Source of the DNA: Chromera velia
Lineage: Eukaryota; Sar; Chromeraceae
Assembly: GCA_018398765.1 (NCBI GenBank)
Contig: JAHBMJ010000321.1
Span: 1,364 to 46,773, forward strand
DNA: 45,410 nt
Reading direction: 5' to 3'
This document shows positions 32,101-43,900 of this stretch, piece after piece (the stretch's first letter is position 1; every line of letters begins with the position of its first letter). The translations under genes and the position numbers were made by a program. Below the pieces are notes generated by a model. It did not search any database. It saw only the letters and a program-made list of their open reading frames with translations, and was not told the origin of the DNA.

Positions 32101-33445
32101 CAAGCAGCTTGATTGAGATCAAAGAGTTCAGAAGAGGAAATGAACTGGAGGGCTATGGACGACCTTTCATGAGAGAAGCCACCCAGAGGGAAGAGATTGA
32201 ATGAGAGTAAAAGGACGCAGGAAGAAAGGATGAAAAGGGGAACAACAAACAAAGGACGAATGAATGAGAAGAAAAAGAAAGAATGACGAATGAATTAAAG
32301 TAGGGGAGAAAGAAGGGAGAAGAAGAAGGAACAATTAGGGCCAAATACCTGACCATCCGCCCCTCCACTAGGACTGCATATGAGGTTGACGTCAGAGGTT
32401 TTCTACCTCCGATCTTTTCACTTCACTTCACTGTGCATCGATCGGGTCCTCTTCGTGTTTTCTTTCTGGGCATCTGTCTCTCTTTGTTTGTGCACTTCTG
32501 ATTTCCCTCGCCGACTTCCACTTGAATGAATGCAGAATCAAAACACGAACTGAGGCTGAGGCGGAGGAAATCAGAAAGATCGTTTCGGTCGGTCATGGGC
32601 GCTCTTTTCTTTCGCATTTCTTCTTCTTGCGCGTTGATAACTGCCTGCGAAAAAAGTCTCCTCTGTCACGTTGATGCTCCATCGTTTTTCGCTTGGCTCG
32701 CGTGCGTCAGATCTGCCTTCTTGCATCATGGAGTCGACGGCCTGATGGAATTAAAGAGAGGTAGAGAGGGAGATGGAAAGAGAGACTGAAGTTTTCTCTC
32801 TTCTGTTTCTCTCTCGCAATTTCTTTTTTGTTTCCCGTTCTTCCTCCAATCACTTTTTTTTTTCTTCCTCAATTCCTCATAAATGAATGCAGAGGAAAGG
32901 AGACGACACCGACGAGGCTCTCACCCACTTGTGGAGAATGAATGACAAAACGAGCAGGTACGTGAGACAGACAGACAAACAGACAGACTGACTGACTGAG
33001 ACGTCTTTCTGCTTTGTGAATCTGCAAGGTCTCTGCGACTTTTTTTCACTCTAGAGACAGACTTCGATTCCACCTCTGCTGCTTTTTTCAATTGTTCCTT
33101 TTTCAACGCCCGTCTAACCACGCGAAATCTGGTCAATAAATGCAGAGAATATGAGGAGATCAGCAGAAGGGAGGAGAAGACGAACAAAAAGGTGCAGACT
33201 CTGAAGGAAAGAGAGATGAATTGGAAACGGTTGGTTTGCAAGCGTGTGCTTTCCTGTCTTCCTGCCCCCCTATCTCTTCTTCTCTCAGCTTGCCCACTTT
33301 CCAGTGCTTATGACTGTCCGGCCACTTTTGTTCCTTCCGTGGGGTTTTGATACTCGTTCCAGCCCAGTTCGTTTCTCCTGCACCGCCCTGCGTGCTCTCA
33401 GTTTGTTGCTCTGTCGTCTTGCCGACTGCCTGCGGTTGTATGCGC

Positions 33446-33476
<31 letters not shown>

Positions 33477-36400
33477 TGTGCGTGCGTGCGTGTGCTTCTG
33501 TGTGTAGCCGATTTCCTTCCCTTTTCCTTGCCCCTTTTCGATCTGCACGCAGCATTTTACTTGTGTCCATGCTGGGGACTTCCTTCTCGCTTTTCGTCGT
33601 CGATCCGACACTTGGCTTGGGTTACACACGGAAAACGCGGACTTTTCTTTTCAAATCTGCCCCACACGCCTTGTCTATGTGCAGAGAAAAGCAAAAGCTG
33701 GTGGCAGAAAATGACCGTCTGAATACAGAGGCTGAACACTGGAAGAAGTCAGTCAGTTCGCAGCATAGAGTGCGGAGATATGCCGTCAGAAAGAAGAATT
33801 CAGTCTGATCTTATCCACAAAATAAGATCAAACACTTTACGGGTCCAGTCAGTCTCTCAGCCTCTATGGACGCAGGGAGACCTTTCTTTCATCATTTCTC
33901 TAAGCAGTGTTCGACGCGTGCCTCCCTTCTGTGCGCCAGGTTTCCGCTCTGCTACCGTTTTGTGTGGACATCATTAATGACTTTGACTGTCCCCTTGCAA
34001 AAATACGGGTGCATCTGTTCTCACTTGGAGTCTGAGTTCATTTCTGCTGGCTGGGCTCAAAATCTTTGCGTCTCAATTGCAGTTTTTTCCCCCCTTTTCC
34101 CCCTTTATGCCCCTCAAAATGGACACCTTCTGCCATCTGTCCATCTCATTCTAGGCAAAGAGCGTCTTCCAGCTTTTTGACAATGACAACAAACACTCTC
34201 TCTAGCTTCTGATCCGGATTGGTTGGTTTCATCTTCATCAGAGACATTCATTCCCTCTGAATTCCTTCTTCCCCCCCCCCACAGGACGGCAGGACTACAA
34301 CGAAGAGAGAAGGAGGCCTTGGAACGGAAACACTCCAAACTGATCCGACAGAACTCCGCAGGAGGTCCTCCGCATCACCACAACGGTGGGCGGGCATGCA
34401 GTTGTTCGTTCGTTCGTTCGAATGCATGGATGTGCAGCTTGCTTGTTTGAGCATGCATATTGCTTTCTTCGCATGTCTTTTCTGCGCCACCTTTGGCCAG
34501 ACATAGGAGATTTTTTTTGCGTTCAAAGTTCCATTTGAATTCTGTTCGTCGCCTTTCCTTCCTTCTGCTTGACCCACACAAATCCATGCTACGTCTGTCT
34601 TTCCTGGTGCTAGTCAGGCAGGCGCTCATGCTTTCAGCTGACAAAAGGCAAACCGACATTTTTTCCCCCTATCGTCGGCGTTTCAAATCGTTCCTTCAAA
34701 AAAAGTTTTCTCTGACTGGGACCCTTCCTGCCCCCGCAGTCCACTCGTGCACGTGCTTCTTTCTGCACACCGTTTGTTTTTGCTTTGCGCGTGCTCTTTG
34801 AATCCTTCCTGCAGGCTTGGCCGAGATGGGGGGCAGAGGTCGAGAGAACGGGTACCCCCATGGCACAGGCACGGGGGGGATAGATCAGCAGCAGGGGGAA
34901 CAGAGGGACGGGGGTCTTGGGCTAGACATCAGCTGTGACTATGGGTTTGCAGACAAAAGGGGAAAGAGGGGGGGGGAGGGGGTCGGAGCTCTGGGACGTC
35001 CCGGTGGCTTCCGTGTGCGTTCGTCATTCTGTCTGCGGCCTTCTCTGGCCTCTTGTTTTTTATTTACCTGCCCCTTGCAAAGATCTGTTTTTGCTTTTGC
35101 GTATCCTGTCGTCTTTGATAGAGAAAATGCGCCTCTCTGTCTCTCAAAATTCAAAAAGAAAACCATTCTAATCTCGGACAACAGGAGCTTGTTGACCAGA
35201 CGAAACAATTTTCTTTTGCATCGCATCGATTGATTCGACTCAGACAGAAGAGATGCATGCATGAATGTGAATGAATTCATTTTCTCTCCCTCCCTTTTTT
35301 TATTTTTGTCCTGTCTTCCTTCCTCTCTTTCGGTCTCTTTGCCTTCCGGTCTATTTTTAGGTTTCTATCTCCCGCTCTTCTTGTGTGTCTCTCTTCTTCC
35401 TTTCCTTTTTGCTTTGACTTGAGTGCAGAACGACATCTCCTCCAAGAAGCAGCGGGTGGGACCCGCCGCTGGAGCCCCCCCCCCTCCCCCGTTTGACCTC
35501 TGGAGAGGAGAGGAGGGCTTTCGCGCCAAACCAGCCAGGGGGGTGAACGGACCCGGTGAGGGTCTGGGGGGGGTGGCGTCTCCCAGGCACCCCCTTGGAG
35601 CTAGAGGGAATGGAGGAAATCAGACAGAGAGAGGAGAAGGGGGGCAGAGCTCTTCCTCGTCTTCGGCTTTCGGTGGGGTGGGCAGGGGCGGTTTTGCCTC
35701 CGAAGAAGGGGAAGGGGACTTTGATGGATCCCCAGAGGCAGCAGATGAAGCCGACAGGGCTCTGGACGCCCAGTTGATGTCTGATGGGGAAGACGAGGGG
35801 GGACGGGGACGGCCTGGGGGGGCAGGGGAGGTGATTGGAAGTCCCTCCCGGGGGGCTGCGATGACGGAGTTCGTCGGGGGTCAGTCTTCCAATTTTGGGA
35901 TTTTTTTTTTCAGACGACACAAATGAGAAAACGTAGCAGTAAAGTGAGATAAATACGCTCTTATGCGGGAAAAAATGAAAGCAAATTTTCGATTGGAATT
36001 CGTTTGATTGTTTGAGGTTTTGGAGAGAACTTCGGATCCCGGTGAGGCCTCATTTCTTGTTTTCTTTTCTTTGTATCTATTTTTGCGTCTCCCGTCAGAT
36101 CTATGCTTTCTCGCTTATTTCTTTCCTTTCCTTCAGTTTCGTTTCTTTTTTTCTTAGAGCATGTAATCATCTCCTTTTGTTCGGTGCCTTTCGCCCTTTT
36201 GTTTCCCTCCTATGATGATCTGCAGACGACTCGGAGATGAGAGACCAGACAGAAGATCCTGAGGTCTTCTTTGATACGCAGTCTGCCAGACAGGCGGGTG
36301 CAGAAATGGAGGGGACGTATGAAGGAGAAATATCTCCCGGGAAGGAGAACGGCTTTCCTTCTTGGGGAGCTGACCTCCCTGGAGACGGGACCGCACCTTC

Positions 36401-36791
36401 CCTCTCTCTGTCTGCCTCTCTGGGAGCAGAGGACGCGGCATTCTTTGGAGAGACGCTGCTTAATCCCCCAAAGCAGTCGAAACCAAAGAAGAACGACAAG
36501 ACGCACCACGAAGAAATGGGAACAGACGGTATGTCCACCATGATGATGACTGATTCCCCCCCCTCCTCTTTCTACCCCACTTCTGGTGCTGTCTTTGGAG
36601 AGACCGACGAAGCCGCCCTCTCCCAATCTTGTGAGTCGAACAACTCCAATTCCTTCCGGCATACGCAGACACAGGTGCAGGAGGGACTCAGAGAGAGAGA
36701 AGGGGGCTGGTTCCAGAGTCGAAGGAACGATCTCTCCCAAGGGGGGGGTGCCTCGGCATCCTCTCATTCCAGCCACCCAAAAGTCCCTTGG

Positions 36792-36832
<41 letters not shown>

Positions 36833-36878
36833 TCCCTCTCCCTCTCCCTCTCCCTCTCCCTCTCCCTCCCTATGTGTG

Positions 36879-36910
<32 letters not shown>

Positions 36911-37036
36911 CGTCTCGTTCTCTCTCTCTCTCTCTCTCTCTGTGTATGTGTGTGTGTGTGTGCCTCTCTCTCTCCCTCCCTCTCCCTCTGTGTGCGCGTG
37001 TGCGCGCGTGTCTCTTTCCTTCTTTCTTTCTTTCTT

Positions 37037-37099
<63 letters not shown>

Positions 37100-37669
37100 C
37101 TCTCTCTCTCTCTCTCTCTGTGTGTGTTTATTTTGTTCCTCTCTGACACTATATCTTTCGATCCCTATCAATCTTGATTTTTTCTATCTATCCCTATGTG
37201 TGGCCACGTTTGTCGTTCCTGAGTCCTTGCAGGAACTTCTCAAGGGGTCTGGAGGGGCCGGAACTCAGCAGAAGGTGAGGCAGTGCGGAGAAGGGGAGTT
37301 GGCAAGGGGGATGCCACAGATTCCCACGCTCACACCAATGCGCGCACTCACCTAAAAACCTCTTTTCCCTCTGTCTGTCTTTGTGTGAGGAGGTCCGTAT
37401 CCCTGAGTCTTTCTTTCTTTCTTTCTTCAATCACTCTCTCTGATTTGTTCCAGTCCGGTTTCCATCTTCAAAGGGGTTCAGCAAAGAGTTCCGACGAAGA
37501 GAACTAATGAAAAGGTTGACGTCGATCATGTGTTGTACCGCAGGCCTCGAAGGGCATCGGCAAAGGTGCAGGGGGGGGGAGCAGGGGCCCGCAGAAGGGA
37601 GGCGGAGGAGGGGCTCCGAAGGGAAAGCAGACGACGATGGACTTCTTCATGAAAGGAAAGGGAAAGTGA
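29124..37669 (+). CDS. RING / coiled-coil / PIP-box E3 ubiquitin ligase, TRAIP-like
   Basis: Sixteen exons join in phase (791 aa): 29124-29281, 29606-29715, 30132-30215, 30614-30705, 31251-31282, 31680-31829, 32536-32587, 32893-32957, 33146-33229, 33685-33747, 34285-34385, 34815-35014, 35429-35879, 36226-36791, 37233-37274 and 37544-37669. Residues 28-68 form a RING: C28-x2-C31, C45-G-C47-x2-H50-x2-C53-IKQW, C65-x2-C68. Residues about 119-320 are strongly charged and heptad-like, a long coiled coil. A Gly/Ser/acidic low-complexity region follows (about 330-740). The C-terminus has a canonical PCNA-interacting PIP box, Q779-T-T-M-D-F-F785, in a Lys-rich tail. RING, coiled coil and a terminal PIP box is the TRAIP architecture (replisome-associated ubiquitin ligase). 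Orthology is inferred from domain order. Exon 12's donor and the skipping of a possible exon at 37453 are the least certain points. Confidence 0.75.
33438..33500. repeat. (GC)n-(TG)n microsatellite in a TRAIP-like intron
   Basis: An alternating GCGCGC run passes into GTGTGT. This alternating purine-pyrimidine sequence is of the Z-DNA-prone type. Confidence 0.93.
36792..37232 (+). repeat. Intron made mostly of (CT)n, (TG)n and (CTTT)n microsatellites
   Basis: Intron 14 of the TRAIP-like gene starts GTAAGT and ends CCTTGCAG. Nearly all of 36797-37130 is simple repeat, including an alternating GCGCGC stretch. The long frame across it is an artefact. Confidence 0.93.
37453..37506 (+). other. Possible alternative last exon of the TRAIP-like gene
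   Basis: After a TTTGTTCCAG acceptor the in-frame reading gives 17 residues (SGFHLQRGSAKSSDEEN) and a TAA. Using it after exon 15 would make an isoform without the PIP box. No phase-0 donor exists inside it, so it cannot be an internal exon in this frame. Confidence 0.35.
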
Positions 37670-39018
37670 TGGATGCTCGCCTCAACGGCTGATGCGATTT
37701 CGCCTGACTGAGTGATGCTTTGATGACAGTCTTGCACATGCAGCGTTACATGCAGGCCGCATAAATGAGGCTGTCTTGAAGCCTTCTCTTGGAGGCAAAG
37801 GAACCATGTTCAGTGATGAGACAACCCAAATCGAATCAAAGTATGCAGTCAATACAGTATTGCATGCAGCTTTGCCTGACGGGACTCTCCACGCAGTTCT
37901 TCTTTTCTTTCTCCAATGAAGATCTGTTTTCGTGAAACACTTGCAGCAGCCCCCGGTGCATTTAGTTCAATTCGAGCCTACAAAATTAAGTTCAATTCGA
38001 GCTTACAACTGAGTTAGTCGTCAGCTAGGTCGTCAGTCTCTTGATCTAAGCTAGTCTCTCAGTTTTTTATGGGTATTCAAGGTAATTCAAGGATAAGTAG
38101 AGTAATGGAACATGTACAATATCATGTACAGGAACGAAAAAAAAACTAAAGAAAAAAACCGTTTTTCTTCCAAGAGTTGTTTTAAAAAATATAAAACGTG
38201 ATTAAACGTGATGTTGTTTCTTTGATGTTATCTGACGTACTATTTCTCGAAAGACTTCTCCAATGTTTAAACCTCCGGGGCTGACATAAGCCTACATAAG
38301 CTTAAGCAAGTTTTGATTTATTGATTTTGATTGATTGATATGTTCTGCCCTAAGGCCTTCCTATTATGTTTATCTGTCGCCAGAGCTAGCAGGGCGGGGC
38401 GTTCCCTAGCCTACTTTTTGTGGACGAAAGATACAACAAAGAGAAAATACTTGAAATTTATTGAAATTGAACACGACTGGTGACCACGGACCACAAAATT
38501 TGTGTGTAAATTGAAAATTAGGTTGCTACATCGCTCTGTTTAGCAATCTGGCACTTCTCTTTGCTAGGCGCCACGGTCCCGCCAAAATGTTTATCGATAC
38601 GCCTGGCACAAAATGTTTACCTTAGGCACAAAATGGTCAAAAAATATAGGAATCTTTTCCGAGTTAAAATGATGTCTGATGATTTCTGTGCTTTTTCTAT
38701 CTTCTTGTCTCTTTGCTTGTCACAACCAACATCACGCCGCTCGCCAGTTTGTCGAAGGGAAACACTGACTGTTCTGTAAGAGGAGGGACAGCTTGTAATC
38801 GAAATCGGAGAATTGGTTGGCATACCGAAAGGACTGTTAGAGATATTTTTGTATATATATTTAAAGGCTGGGCGTCTCCGGACGTCTTGGCTGCGTGTCA
38901 ATGGCTTTCGACACAAAATATTGAAAGACCTGCGAGCACTGAGCCAATTGAGGTTGGCCCCACATTTTTGAAGTGACATTTTCTTTCCACTTGAGTTGTG
39001 TTTTTGTCTCTGTTCGAA
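37670..39018. other. Intergenic region with AT-rich island (about 37960-38700)
   Basis: No gene recognised. The AT-rich part has TTGATT repeats near 38315-38340 and several poly-A or poly-T runs. A frame at 38713-38976 (87 codons) overlaps the 5' flank of the Dicer-like gene and shows no domain. The end probably contains the promoter of the next gene. Confidence 0.6.
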
Positions 39019-40898
39019 ATGAGACAGGGGAAATCGAAAAGGCAAGAGCCCCTCTGGGCCCATCAGGAGTATATGCTGCAGAAGACGCGTAACCAAAATG
39101 TGATTGTGTTCCTCCCGACAAACACCGGCAAGACCAAAATCGCCTGTCGACTTATCGAGGAGTTTGCGTTTGCTGACGAGGCAATTTTGAAGGGCAAAAG
39201 TTCAGACTCGTTTCTCCGAAAGCCTGAGAACAGACGAGCGACTTTGCTGAAGAGCAAGTTGATTGTCTTCCTGGCCCCGAAAGTCCCTCTTGTGCAGCAG
39301 CAGGCTGACGCCCTACGGAAAGAGGCCGACCTCAAGATTTGCGTGAGGACAGGGCAGGTCCACTACGTCGATCCCGAGGACCTGGAGTGGGACGAGAAGG
39401 ACTACGATGACCCGAAGACGTGGAAAGCCATCAGGGAAGAGCTGCAGAAGATGGCTGAAATCGAAGAGAAGGAGAGTCAGAGGGAGAAGAAGGAAGAGAC
39501 GGAGGACGGGAAGAAGGGAGAGGAAGAAGAAGATGACGACGAGGAGATCCATGTGCCATGCCAGGGCCCTCCCCGGGTCTTCTTCATGGTCCCCGAGGTC
39601 CTCCTTCAGTACATGGAACACGGGTTGATCAGAATGAGCGACATCTCCTTGCTGGTTTTTGACGAGTGTCACCACGTAAAGTCAGAAAAGGACCTCTACC
39701 ACATCATCATGCTCCACCACTACAGGGCGTGTCCGGTCAGTCTGAAGCTAGGGAAAGGGTGTGTGCCCTCTTTCTCTTTTTCTGCAAATTCTCTCCGTCT
39801 CTCTGTCGCTTTGCCTGCCTATCTTCCCTCCCATTTCACCTTTCTGCTTTGAATGGTGACTGGTGCGAGCACTGAGCGAGCTTTGCCTCCATATTCCTTG
39901 TTGGCTTCTATTTGTGCGTGCTTGTCTGCGTCTTGTCTTTCTGCCCCGGCTCGTATCTGTTCGTCTGGCTTTTTCTATTGGTCTGTCTCTCTATTTCTTT
40001 CTGTCGACCCCCGCAACCCTTCCGTCCTGCGCCCATCGCTGTCTGTCTGTATCTGTTTGTTTGTTGCGTGAGAGAGAGAGCGCGCGCAGGTCGATGAGCG
40101 GCCTCGAGTTCTCGGCCTCTCTGCCGTGGGCATTCCCCTCAACTGGACGGAGTATGAGAAGTCAGCGAAACAGGTCGGTCAGGCAGGTTCCGGAGGGGGG
40201 GGGGNNNNNNNNNNNNNNNNNNNNNNNNNNNNNNNNNNNNNNNNNNNNNNNNNNNNNNNNNNNNNNNNNNNNNNNNNNNNNNNNNNNNNNNNNNNNNNNN
40301 NNNNNNNNNNNNNNNNNNNNNNNNNNNNNNNNNNNNNNNNNNNNNNNNNNNNNNNNNNNNNNNNNNNNNNNNNNNNNNNNNNNNNNNNNNNNNNNNNNNN
40401 NNNNNNNNNNGGGGGCGGGGGGGGAGGAGCGTTGTCATGCCGGTCGATCAGTGAGCTTGTGAGAGTGCAAGCAAGTGCAAGGGAACGGTGCAGAGAGGCG
40501 TGGGGGTGAAATGGGCGGCGCAATTGAGACTCGGGGTCACTTGAATAACGGAGAGGAGCCAGAACGCAACATGCATTGAGACCTGCATTCATGGAGCGGG
40601 TGTCACCCCTTTTTGTGAAATGGTGCGAAATGCAGGTGGCCACCCGTGTGCTGATCCGAGATAAGATCTTTATGATCGAGAACTCCTATGCGGCCAAGCT
40701 CGTACCCCCTCCAACGAAATGGAAAGGATCACCGGAGGTCTGTGTGATTCTCCTTTTCTCTTTCTTGTTTTGTTTTTTTCTTCTTGTCTGGTTTTGTGTT
40801 CTCTCTTGATTCCTTCCCTTCACTTTTTCATTCCTTTCTCCCTTCTGTCTGTCCGTTATTCCCTTATTTCTCAACTTACTTGTGTGTGTGGGGGGCGA

Positions 40899-40930
<32 letters not shown>

Positions 40931-43900
40931 TTGTAGGGTTGGGAGGGGGGAGGTGTCTCTTGTGTGTTGATCTTTCCATCGATTGAACTCTTCGTCAATT
41001 TCGCCTGCCGGATATGTCTGTCCTTTGTGAGGCGGAAGGGGGATTTTCGAAAAGAAAAAAAAAAAAAGTCAGCTCCTGTCTCAATCTGTTTTCTGCGTCC
41101 CCCCTTCGCTGCAAAAAGGAAAGAAACCACGACAGAGACAACAAAAGATTCTTTCGTCCCTTTCTCTGTCCCCCCTTTTGTGCAGGTTCCTCTTGTCTGT
41201 TTTGAGGTCCAAAAAGGGTGCAAAGCGATTGAAGCCGACGAGCAAGAGGACGGTCACTCCCTTCCCGCCCACCACCACCTGAAGGGACCTGACCAAGCAG
41301 CTCTGGAGGACATCAGAGACACCATCTCAAATTTGACCAGACCCGGGTGGGTCCCTCTCTCCCCTCGTGTGTGTGTCTCTTCTCTTTTTTCGTTTTCGTT
41401 TCGAAAAGGCTGACCGATCTGCTGGAGGCAATCGCACAAACAATCCGGGTCTCTTTCCCTGACCAAATTTTTGGATGGAAGCAGCTTGCGGATCCCCCCC
41501 CCCTCATTTCTTCCCCCCCGTCCTGTCGACGATCTCCCCCCCTCATGCTGTCTGTGTGCTGGTTTGTTGGTGGGATCTGCATGGTTCTCTGTCTATGGAG
41601 CAATGCGAGTTCTCTGTGATTGTTTCTCAAAAATCCTCCCTCATTGAAGTTCTCCATCTGCCGTCTGATGGTCTACATGTTTTTGTTTATACCTTTTTGA
41701 ATTTTGCTTGCAGGTTCCGAATGGACCATTTCGATGATTACCTCACGAGACAAGCCGTAACGATCGAGCGCGTGTTTGAGCAGGAGCTGGTCAAGCAGAG
41801 TGAGAAGGAATGGTCAGAATTGAGGCGGAAGGCCCAGAAGGGGGAGGCAGAAGCGGTGGGGGTGAGGAAGTCCAATGCTGCTGTGCCTCTTGGGGAGATG
41901 CTCGGCTGGGTCTCTCAAGCTCTGTCTGATCTCAAACGGTTCTTTCCCCTCTCGTGCTTCGACAAAGAACGGTATGATCTCGATCTCAGGTGGAAGGTCA
42001 GCTGGGGGGTCCGGGGGGAGAGATGCATCGCTCTTTGTTTTTGTTTCTCACTCGAATAAGTTTGCCGTGTTGTTGCACCGCGTGCGCAGATATTTTCTTT
42101 TTTTGGCATTGCGTAGTGGAGATCCCTTTTTCGTTATCTGTTGAGACTGCAGCCTCGTGCCCCTTCTCTCCATTCATTCATGTATGTCGTCGATCCATCC
42201 GTCCCTTCCCTGTGTGCTCTCCCGTCTCTGTCTGTGTGTGGATCTGTGTCAGGAGAAGTTCAAGAAGGCCGAGGAGGTGCTGGACGAAATGGGCGTGTGG
42301 GGGCTGTACCATTTCTTCGGGGAGATGTTGGGGCAGGCCAATGAGGAGAGGATGAACGAGATTTGGGCAGATGAGTCGGAACAGGAGAAGGATGACGAGG
42401 TTGATGTTGAGGGGAAAGGGAAGGTGGCGGGGGGGGCGAGTCAGGAGGAGGAGGAGGAGGAGGACAGTGATGCAGAAGAGGGTGAAGAAGAAGAATACAC
42501 GGACAGGGATGATCTGGAAGAAGAAAATGAAGAAGACGTGCGAGCGGAAGCTGTGGAGAATGGCAAGAAGGGAACAAAAGAACGGAAAAAGGAGGAAATG
42601 TCAGTGAGTGAGTTGACCATGAAGAAGATATTGATTTGGGCTAGAGGGGGGGAGAAGCAGTATATTGCTGCACAACATAAGTCCCCCCACGTTTGTCGAT
42701 GATTTGGGATTTTCGTCTGTCAGCGGAGTCCGATTTTTGTAACTGTTGGCATATCCCTTTTGTTTGTTGACGCTGTCTTTTGCCTGATTCCACTGGTGTT
42801 GTTTGTTGCTTCTCTCTTCACGAAAAACTGAAGGGGACCTCTCCCTGCCTCTTGCTCTCTTGCTCTCGGGTGCACATGAATAAGTTGATTAGATATGCGT
42901 GGCGTTGGTATCGCTCTCTGGCCTACTGTTTGCGCATGTGTGTCGTTTCTTGTACTTTCTTTTCTTTCTTTCTTTGCAGAGGGAAGAACAGGGGGGGAAG
43001 AGAGGCCCAAAAGTACCTGCGGACTCTGCGAAACGAGAAGTTGCAGGAGGGGCTTCTCCAGGTGGGCCCAAAAGACCGCAACTGTTGGGTCAACGACCGT
43101 CTCGACATCATCACCTTGGGCCTGATGAGACTACGCATCCCTGACCTCGAGGAGAGGATCGCGGAGGCCATGAAGGTGGGTGGGAATGTATGGGGACGTG
43201 TCTCAGAAAATTAAAAGAAGAAGAAAGGGAAAGAGCGAGAAGAAGATAGAATCGGGCCACAAGTATGAATTGAACAAGGTTCCATTGAGAGAGGCATACG
43301 AGGTTCACTGATTCACTCATCTCCTTCTTTGGTCGGCAAACGGCGTGTAAATGAGGGCGGGGGGGAGTCAACAGATTCGACGAGAGACCGAGATCAAACT
43401 TGTATGCGGTCTACTCAGGTTTGCGTCCTTCCTTTTTTGTTGTTTTTGTGTCCAGTGGATCGATCTTGTCGTAACGCATTGTCTCCTTCTACTCAATCCA
43501 TTTCCTTCTTGTGCGCTCGCTTCTCTCATGTTCTTCTATTAGTAGCATCTCCCTTTCTGCCGTGTGCCTGGTGCAGTGTCTTCAAGACATGGGGGATGTG
43601 TGTGTGAGTGATGTGAACAAAAAGAACACCGCGTGGAAGGCCGTGAGTGACAAGCTGCTGGTGCTTCGTACCGTCCTCCTCGAAGAAATCCATTTCATCG
43701 TTGGAGGAGGGAGGGGGGGGGAGAGGGAAGGCGTCCTGCCAAAGTCTGGCTTGACCGCTGCTGCAGATCTCTCAGCTGGTGAAGATGTGAAAGTGAGTCC
43801 AGAGGCAGCAGCACTGAAGTTGACCCGGCTCGACCTTCTCCGCATGTACTGGAGTAAGTCTGTCGAAAACAAAAACCTCGAGCGAAGTGACTCGGAAGGG

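Noticed and set aside
36237-37355. A 372-codon plus-strand frame
   Set aside because: Its first part is real exon 14 of the TRAIP-like gene; the rest reads through a microsatellite intron.
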